Under the pieces are notes generated by a model. It had not been told where the DNA came from. It made no database searches and was given only the letters and a program-made list of their open reading frames with translations. Shown here piece after piece: positions 6,895 to 10,720 of a stretch of DNA of 10,720 nucleotides; positions within the stretch are counted from its first letter, which is position 1; every line of letters begins with the position of its first letter. The position numbers were made by a program, and so were the translations under genes. The stretch covers positions 3,507 to 14,226 of the forward strand of contig CAJOJC010000041.1 of NCBI GenBank assembly GCA_905234775.1, read 5' to 3'. This DNA comes from an uncultured Bacteroidales bacterium (GTDB lineage: Bacteria; Bacteroidota; Bacteroidia; Bacteroidales; UBA932).

Positions 6895-8022
6895 ATGAAA
6901 AGAGTCATTCTCATCACAGGAGGCGCCGGCTTTATCGGCTCCCATGTCGTCCGTCTGTTCGTCACGAAATACCCGGACTATAAGATTATCAACCTCGACA
7001 AACTTACATATGCCGGAAACCTCGCCAATCTTAAGGATATCGAGGACAGGCCTAACTACAAGTTCGTCAAGATGGACATCTGCGATTTCGATGGTGTCCT
7101 GAATCTGATGCGTTCCGAGAATGTAGACGGCATCATCCATCTCGCCGCCGAGTCCCATGTCGACCGCTCGATCAAGGACCCGTTCACTTTCGCTCAGACG
7201 AACGTGATGGGAACCCTTTCGCTCCTCCAGGCCGCAAAGGCTTGTTGGGACGGCAACTGGGAAGGGAAGCGCTTCTACCACATCAGTACGGACGAAGTCT
7301 ACGGCGCACTTGAGATGACTCACCCCGAGGGAATCGAGCCTCCGTTTACTACTAAGGCTTCCAGCGGCGAACATCACCTCGCCTACGGAGAGAAGTTCTT
7401 CACCGAGGATCTGAAGTACCAGCCGCATTCTCCATATTCTGCGGCCAAGGCTTCTTCCGATCATTTCGTCCGCGCGTTCCACGACACTTTCGGTCTTCCG
7501 ACTATCGTTACGAACTGCTCGAACAACTACGGTCCTTACCAGTTCCCGGAGAAGCTTATCCCTCTGTTCATCAACAATATCCGTCACCGCAAACCCCTCC
7601 CTGTCTACGGTAAGGGAGAGAATGTTCGCGACTGGCTCTACGTAGTAGATCACGCCCGCGCGATCGACCTGATTTTCCACGAAGGCAAGATCGGCGATAC
7701 CTACAATATCGGCGGATTCAACGAGTGGAAGAACATAGACATCATCAAGGTGCTCATCAAGACTGTTGATAGGTTATTGGGCCGTCCCGAGGGCGCAGAC
7801 ATGGATCTCATCACCTATGTGACGGACCGCGCAGGACACGATTTGAGGTACGCCATCGATTCCTCGAAACTTCAGCGCGAACTTGGCTGGGAGCCTTCCC
7901 TCCAGTTCGAGGAAGGAATCGAGAAAACCGTCCGCTGGTATCTCGACAACCAGGATTGGATGGACAACGTAACTTCCGGCGACTACCAGAAGTACTACGA
8001 AGATATGTACAAGGGGCGGTAG
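6895..8022 (+). CDS. rfbB: dTDP-glucose 4,6-dehydratase (RmlB/RfbB)
   Basis: This 375-aa extended short-chain dehydrogenase converts dTDP-glucose to dTDP-4-keto-6-deoxyglucose using bound NAD+, the second step towards dTDP-rhamnose and other deoxysugars of surface polysaccharides. The Rossmann motif G-G-A-G-F-I-G is at 9-15. The signature A-A-E-S-H-V-D-R-S is at 84-92. The catalytic S-T-D-E-V-Y-G is at 131-137 (T132, D133, E134), and Y-S-A-A-K is at 181-185 (Y181, K185). N-Y-G-P-Y-Q-F-P-E-K-L-I-P at 211-223 and G-x-N-V-R-D-W at 241-247 bind the substrate. The segment between the two catalytic motifs (about 140-178) is longer than in E. coli RmlB, as is usual in Bacteroidales. No rmlA, rmlC or rmlD lies in the window. 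It starts 24 bp after yebC, just past an intrinsic terminator. I see no TAnnTTTG box in that gap. A small lipoprotein gene follows after 19 bp. Confidence 0.96.
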   Translation: MKRVILITGGAGFIGSHVVRLFVTKYPDYKIINLDKLTYAGNLANLKDIEDRPNYKFVKMDICDFDGVLNLMRSENVDGIIHLAAESHVDRSIKDPFTFAQTNVMGTLSLLQAAKACWDGNWEGKRFYHISTDEVYGALEMTHPEGIEPPFTTKASSGEHHLAYGEKFFTEDLKYQPHSPYSAAKASSDHFVRAFHDTFGLPTIVTNCSNNYGPYQFPEKLIPLFINNIRHRKPLPVYGKGENVRDWLYVVDHARAIDLIFHEGKIGDTYNIGGFNEWKNIDIIKVLIKTVDRLLGRPEGADMDLITYVTDRAGHDLRYAIDSSKLQRELGWEPSLQFEEGIEKTVRWYLDNQDWMDNVTSGDYQKYYEDMYKGR

Positions 8023-8041
8023 TCTCTTTTTCCCTCCCGTT

Positions 8042-8719
8042 ATGAAACGATTTTTGATGATGATGGGCATTGCGCTCATCGCCTTGTCTTGCGCACCGAA
8101 GGCTAACACGCTCCAGACCGGTGATCTTGTGTTTATGGGGATACCCCAGGATTATTCGATCAGCGAAGAGAGCATGGACGGGGCAATCTCGGCGGCGACC
8201 GGAGACGGGGAACTCAATCTAATCCACGTCGCGATAGTCGAGATGGCCGAAGACGGGCCCTACATTATCGATGCGACGCTGAAGTTCGGGACTGACCGTC
8301 ATCCGCTGGACAGCACTATCAAGCAGTTCGCACTGAAGGGAGGCGGGCAGCCGGTCTACATCGTCAAGAGGCTGAAAGACAATAAGTTGGCAAAGCAATG
8401 GATCGAAAAAGCGAAATCATTCTGCGGCCAGCCCTACGATATGCGCTTCCTGCCGGACAACGGCGCGATGTACTGCTCGGAACTTGTGCGCGAGAGCTAT
8501 CTCGGTCCGGACAAAGAGTACCTTTTCGAGGAGAAACCCATGAACTGGAAAAACGAAAAGGGCGAAATACCGGTCTATTGGACTCAGCTTTTCGCTCTTC
8601 TCGGGATGGATGTTCCGCAGGGTGTTCCCGGAACAAATCCTCAGGATATGTCTAAGAGCCCTCTGCTCGAGACAGTGGACGTAGATATTCTCAGTTATTC
8701 GGCCTCACGCGCATTGTAG
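8042..8719 (+). CDS. YiiX/C92-like permuted papain-fold hydrolase, putative lipoprotein
   Basis: This 225-aa protein begins with a lipoprotein-like signal (K2-R3, hydrophobic 4-15, Cys17 in A-L-S-C). This is a loose lipobox, but such variants are common in Bacteroidetes. The mature part resembles YiiX/YebB-like circularly permuted NlpC/P60 (papain-like) hydrolases. It has G-D-L-V-F at 27-31, the His of I-H-V-A-I-V at 61-66 (H62) and the Cys of M-Y-C-S-E-L-V at 143-149 (C145), with P-Y-D at 131-133. His before Cys is the order expected for the permuted family, so H62 and C145 are the proposed catalytic pair. Members are thought to cut amide or ester bonds, possibly in cell wall or lipid substrates, but the substrate is unknown. 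It follows rfbB by 19 bp with no visible promoter, so it is probably read from the same transcript. The last 25 bp overlap the convergent aminotransferase gene. Confidence 0.8.
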   Translation: MKRFLMMMGIALIALSCAPKANTLQTGDLVFMGIPQDYSISEESMDGAISAATGDGELNLIHVAIVEMAEDGPYIIDATLKFGTDRHPLDSTIKQFALKGGGQPVYIVKRLKDNKLAKQWIEKAKSFCGQPYDMRFLPDNGAMYCSELVRESYLGPDKEYLFEEKPMNWKNEKGEIPVYWTQLFALLGMDVPQGVPGTNPQDMSKSPLLETVDVDILSYSASRAL

Positions 8720-9894
8720 GCCTCGAGGGCCTTGGCGAGAACGACAAGCGCTTTCCCAAGGTCTTCCTTGTTCAGCACATAAGCCATACGGACCTGGTTG
8801 CGTCCTTCCTCCGGATCGGTGTAGAAACCTGATCCCGGGGCCATCATTACGGTCTGTCCTTCGTAATTGAAGTCGGTAAGACACCAGATGCAGAACTTCT
8901 CGGCATCGTCTACGGGAAGCTGGACCATCGTGTAGAAGGCTCCCATCGGGGTAGGGGAATACACTCCCGGTATCTTGTTGAGGCCGTTGATAAGGAAATT
9001 GCGGCGGCTCAGGTACTCGTCGTAGACTTCGTCCATATACTCCTGAGGGGTCGAGAGACTCGCCTCGGCTATAATCTGACCTACGAGGGGCGGGCTCAGA
9101 CGGGCCTGGCAGAATTTCATAACCGCCTCGCGGACAGCCTTGTTCTTAGTAATGAGGGCGCCGATTCTGATTCCGCACTCGCTGTAGCGCTTGCTGACGG
9201 AATCGATCAGGACGACATTTTCCTCGATACCCTCGAGGTGACAGGCGCTGATATAAGGAGCCTTGGTGTAGATGAACTCGCGGTAAACCTCGTCGGAGAA
9301 CAGATACAGGTTGTATTTCTTTACGAGGTCGCGGAGCCGCATCATTTCCTTCTTGCTGTACAGATAGCCGGTAGGGTTGTTGGGGTTGCAGATGAGGATA
9401 GCCTTAGTCTTTTCGGTAATCTGCTCCTCGAACTTCTCCATCGGAGGCAGTTTGAATCCGTCTTCGATAGAGGTCTTTACGGACTTCACGACCGCGCCGC
9501 AGCTGATGGCGAAAGCCATATAGTTAGCATAAGAAGGGTCCGTAACGATGATTTCGTCTCCCGGGTTGAGGCAGGCCATATACGCGAACATCACCGCTTC
9601 GGAACCTCCGGAGGTGATGATGATTTCGTCCGGGCTCAGGTCGATTCCGTAGTTGGCGTAGTAGCTGACCATCTTGGTCCTGAGGGCCTTGTAACCCTGG
9701 GAAGGACTGTACTCAAGGATCGAACGGTCCAGATGCCTTACGGCGTCCAGAGCACATTCGGGTGTCTTGATATCAGGCTGGCCGATGTTGAGGTGATAGA
9801 CGTGGATTCCGTTGCGCTTTGCGGCGTCGGCATATTTAGCGAGCTTCCTGATAGGGGAGCTCGGCATATTGTTGGCTCTCTGGGAGATCTGCAT
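8695..9894 (-). CDS. PLP-dependent class I/II aminotransferase (aspartate aminotransferase-like)
   Basis: This 399-aa fold-type I aminotransferase has the full set of catalytic landmarks. G-Q-P-D at 38-41 and S-G-G-S-E-A at 95-100 help bind the phosphate. N-P-N-N-P-T-G is at 170-176 (N173), and D-E-V-Y at 201-204 gives D201 and Y204 for the PLP ring. S-V-S-K-R at 232-236 gives K235 as the Schiff-base lysine, with R243 in the following phosphate-binding stretch. R369 in N-Q-V-R-M-A-Y is the likely arginine that binds the substrate carboxylate. The family moves an amino group between an amino acid (Asp, Ala, aromatic or other) and 2-oxoglutarate. The sequence does not settle the substrate. It is the second gene of a minus-strand pair, 2 nt after the nitroreductase-family gene. 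Its 3' end overlaps the lipoprotein gene by 25 bp. M-Q-I-S-Q-R-A places the N-terminus as expected for this subfamily. Confidence 0.93.
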   Translation of the reverse strand: MQISQRANNMPSSPIRKLAKYADAAKRNGIHVYHLNIGQPDIKTPECALDAVRHLDRSILEYSPSQGYKALRTKMVSYYANYGIDLSPDEIIITSGGSEAVMFAYMACLNPGDEIIVTDPSYANYMAFAISCGAVVKSVKTSIEDGFKLPPMEKFEEQITEKTKAILICNPNNPTGYLYSKKEMMRLRDLVKKYNLYLFSDEVYREFIYTKAPYISACHLEGIEENVVLIDSVSKRYSECGIRIGALITKNKAVREAVMKFCQARLSPPLVGQIIAEASLSTPQEYMDEVYDEYLSRRNFLINGLNKIPGVYSPTPMGAFYTMVQLPVDDAEKFCIWCLTDFNYEGQTVMMAPGSGFYTDPEEGRNQVRMAYVLNKEDLGKALVVLAKALEAYNAREAE

Positions 9895-9896
9895 AA

Positions 9897-10532
9897 CTAG
9901 ATTATGATGTCTTCAACACGGAGTTTCGGTACGTAGTGTACTCCGTCTTTCCTGTAATATTTGATCGACTCGCCGGCCTTGATTTCGACCAGTTCTATCT
10001 TTTCGGCGCTCTTTCCTACAGCAACCACGCAAATCGGCTCGAGCGGCAGACCGAGGCCTTCCTGAAGCGCGGCGTGGTCGAAATTGCGAATGATAAGACC
10101 GCGAAGACCCAGGTCCACGGCCTTGAGCAGCATAGTCTGGACCGAGATCCCAAGATCGATCAGAAGACCGGGATTCTCGGGCTTCGTAGTGCAGACCACG
10201 ACGAACGCCTCCGGCTCCGTTCCGGGGAACGGGAGATGGAGCTCGGGAAGCGCGCGGCCCATCTTGATATGACGGTTGACTTCGTCTGCCTCCGGGCCCT
10301 TGGTCACCAGATGGAAACGGAGGGCCTGCTGGTTCACGGACGAGGCCACCTTCGGATTCACGGCCACCATCGCCTCAAGCTGGCGCTTGTGTACCACATA
10401 ACTCTGATCGTATCCTCTGACGCTGCGGTTGAGCCTTACCAGGGTATCCAACGAGGCTCTTTTTGGGGCCGCAGAGCACTTTGCTCCGCTGTTGATTTCT
10501 TCAGCCCTTTTCTCCAGATAATTGTCTGCCAT
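9897..10532 (-). CDS. Nitroreductase-family protein (FMN-dependent oxidoreductase fold)
   Basis: I start this 211-aa protein at the ATG at 10532-10530 (M-A-D-N-Y-L-E-K-R), the N-terminus familiar in Bacteroidales members. The open frame extends 39 codons further upstream but there only runs antisense to the gdhA start, so that extension is rejected. Family marks are R-S-V-R at 36-39, which normally contacts the FMN phosphate, S-V-N-Q-Q-A-L-R-F at 65-73 (the usual S-x-x-N-x-Q), D-L-G-I-S-V-Q-T-M-L-L-K-A at 126-138 and G-L-R-G at 142-145. V-A-V-G-K-S-A-E at 170-177 follows, and a basic segment lies near the C-terminus. Such enzymes are NAD(P)H:acceptor oxidoreductases acting on quinones, flavins or nitro compounds as homodimers. 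The physiological substrate is unknown. The stop lies 2 nt before the aminotransferase ATG, so the genes form an operon. gdhA is divergent across 61 bp. Confidence 0.88.
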   Translation of the reverse strand: MADNYLEKRAEEINSGAKCSAAPKRASLDTLVRLNRSVRGYDQSYVVHKRQLEAMVAVNPKVASSVNQQALRFHLVTKGPEADEVNRHIKMGRALPELHLPFPGTEPEAFVVVCTTKPENPGLLIDLGISVQTMLLKAVDLGLRGLIIRNFDHAALQEGLGLPLEPICVVAVGKSAEKIELVEIKAGESIKYYRKDGVHYVPKLRVEDIII

Positions 10533-10537
10533 GGGCT

Positions 10538-10568
10538 CAAAGTTAGAAATTAATAAGTATATTTGAAA
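10538..10568 (-). promoter_or_regulatory. Candidate Bacteroidetes-type promoter of the nitroreductase-aminotransferase operon
   Basis: On the minus strand TAACTTTG (10545-10538) is a perfect TAnnTTTG -7 box, with TTTC (10568-10565, 3 of 4 bases of TTTG) 19 bp upstream. The box ends only 5 bases before the ATG at 10532, so the transcript would have an extremely short leader or none. Confidence 0.5.
10558..10565 (+). promoter_or_regulatory. Possible -7 box upstream of gdhA
   Basis: TATATTTG matches the TAnnTTTG consensus exactly and lies 28 bases before the gdhA ATG. No TTTG-like -33 element is seen 19-21 bp upstream (the bases there read gctca), so support is weak. The box lies in the spacer of the opposing candidate promoter. 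Confidence 0.35.
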
Positions 10569-10593
10569 TTGATTTTTTCGAAATCCTTTAGTT

Positions 10594-10720
10594 ATGTCAG
10601 CGTTTACCGAAAAGTATGTAAAGGAGTTTATGGGCGCCTTGATCGCCAAAAACCCCGGAGAATCAGAATTTCATCAGGCAGTCAGCGAGGTTCTCGAGGC
10701 GGTAGCCCCGACTTTGGAGG
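10594..10720 (+). CDS. gdhA: NADP-type glutamate dehydrogenase, N-terminal fragment (runs off right edge)
   Basis: The 42 codons visible from the ATG at 10594 match the N-terminus of the hexameric bacterial GdhA family. A short helix (M-S-A-F-T-E-K-Y) is followed by K-N-P-G-E-S-E-F-H-Q-A-V-S-E-V-L-E and V-A-P-T-L-E, comparable to the E. coli region reading D-P-N-Q-T-E-F-A-Q-A-V-R-E-V. The enzyme interconverts 2-oxoglutarate plus ammonium and glutamate with NAD(P)H in the cytoplasm and is a main ammonia-assimilation route in Bacteroidales. The catalytic part lies outside the window. Cofactor preference cannot be read from this fragment. It is divergent from the nitroreductase gene with a 61-bp spacer. 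Confidence 0.85.
   Translation, partial: MSAFTEKYVKEFMGALIAKNPGESEFHQAVSEVLEAVAPTLE

Noticed and set aside
6682..7680. 332-codon minus-strand open frame opposite yebC and rfbB
   Set aside because: It covers two strongly conserved plus-strand genes and its translation shows no domain. It is a shadow of high-GC codon bias.
8023..8041. Pyrimidine-rich gap between rfbB and the lipoprotein gene as terminator or promoter
   Set aside because: There is a T-run but no stem before it, and no TAnnTTTG box. It is best seen as an intra-operon spacer.
8718..8732. Perfect 5-bp stem aggcc/ggcct just after the lipoprotein stop, as a terminator
   Set aside because: The stem is short with a 5-nt loop and no T-run on either strand. 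It lies in aminotransferase codons, so it is likely chance.
9936..10553. 205-codon plus-strand open frame opposite the nitroreductase gene
   Set aside because: It is a mirror of a gene with clear FMN-family motifs and has no recognisable product. The frame at 9238-9900 opposite the aminotransferase is rejected for the same reason.
10533..10649. 39-codon upstream extension of the nitroreductase frame
   Set aside because: It runs antisense through the gdhA start and the shared promoter region, and its residues do not look like the family. The conserved N-terminus starts at the internal ATG.
1..10720. CRISPR arrays, tRNA/rRNA genes, insertion sequences, toxin-antitoxin or phage genes
   Set aside because: Both strands are accounted for by the listed genes. 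I saw no spaced direct repeats, tRNA-like cloverleaf, transposase or integrase motifs.

Overview
The window looks like chromosomal DNA of a member of Bacteroidales, probably an uncultured gut lineage with medium GC. The encoded proteins have Bacteroidales-type sequences, for example the long-insert form of dTDP-glucose 4,6-dehydratase and the typical YebC N-terminus. Intergenic regions carry the Bacteroidetes promoter signature (-33 TTTG and -7 TAnnTTTG), and starts lack clear Shine-Dalgarno sequences. I see no tRNA, rRNA, CRISPR array, insertion sequence or phage gene. Coding density is very high, with no gene-free stretch longer than about 120 bases.

Layout. (1) Bases 1-5323 hold a minus-strand operon read right to left. 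It encodes an exported tricorn-type protease (1077 aa), a polyprenol-phosphate-mannose-synthase-like GT2 glycosyltransferase, and the transcription accessory protein Tex. The first two genes overlap by 20 nt and the last two by 1 nt, which suggests translational coupling. (2) A 117-bp divergent spacer holds two back-to-back promoters. (3) Plus-strand genes follow: a membrane-anchored TPR protein, YebC, an intrinsic terminator, dTDP-glucose 4,6-dehydratase (RfbB/RmlB), and a small lipoprotein resembling the YiiX/C92 permuted papain-fold hydrolases. (4) A minus-strand pair encodes a nitroreductase-family protein and a class I/II aminotransferase 2 nt apart. The aminotransferase overlaps the lipoprotein gene tail-to-tail by 25 bp. 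(5) The 5' end of NADP-type glutamate dehydrogenase (gdhA) runs off the right edge, divergent from the nitroreductase.

The most notable signal is at the left edge. Minus-strand tex reads normally from residue 1 to 433, ending in the conserved T-V-R-G. It then stops being Tex, while bases 2-100 of the opposite strand encode a later part of Tex, the helix-hairpin-helix segment ending in T-A-N-G. The two readings meet in a shared 12-bp block at 89-100. This is the signature of a small intragenic inversion of about 260 bp flanked by short inverted repeats (an intragenic inverton or rearrangement), or of a fold-back chimera from amplification or assembly. The rest of the window looks like ordinary housekeeping genes with some compact regulatory architecture. 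I see no clear new defence or mobile system.
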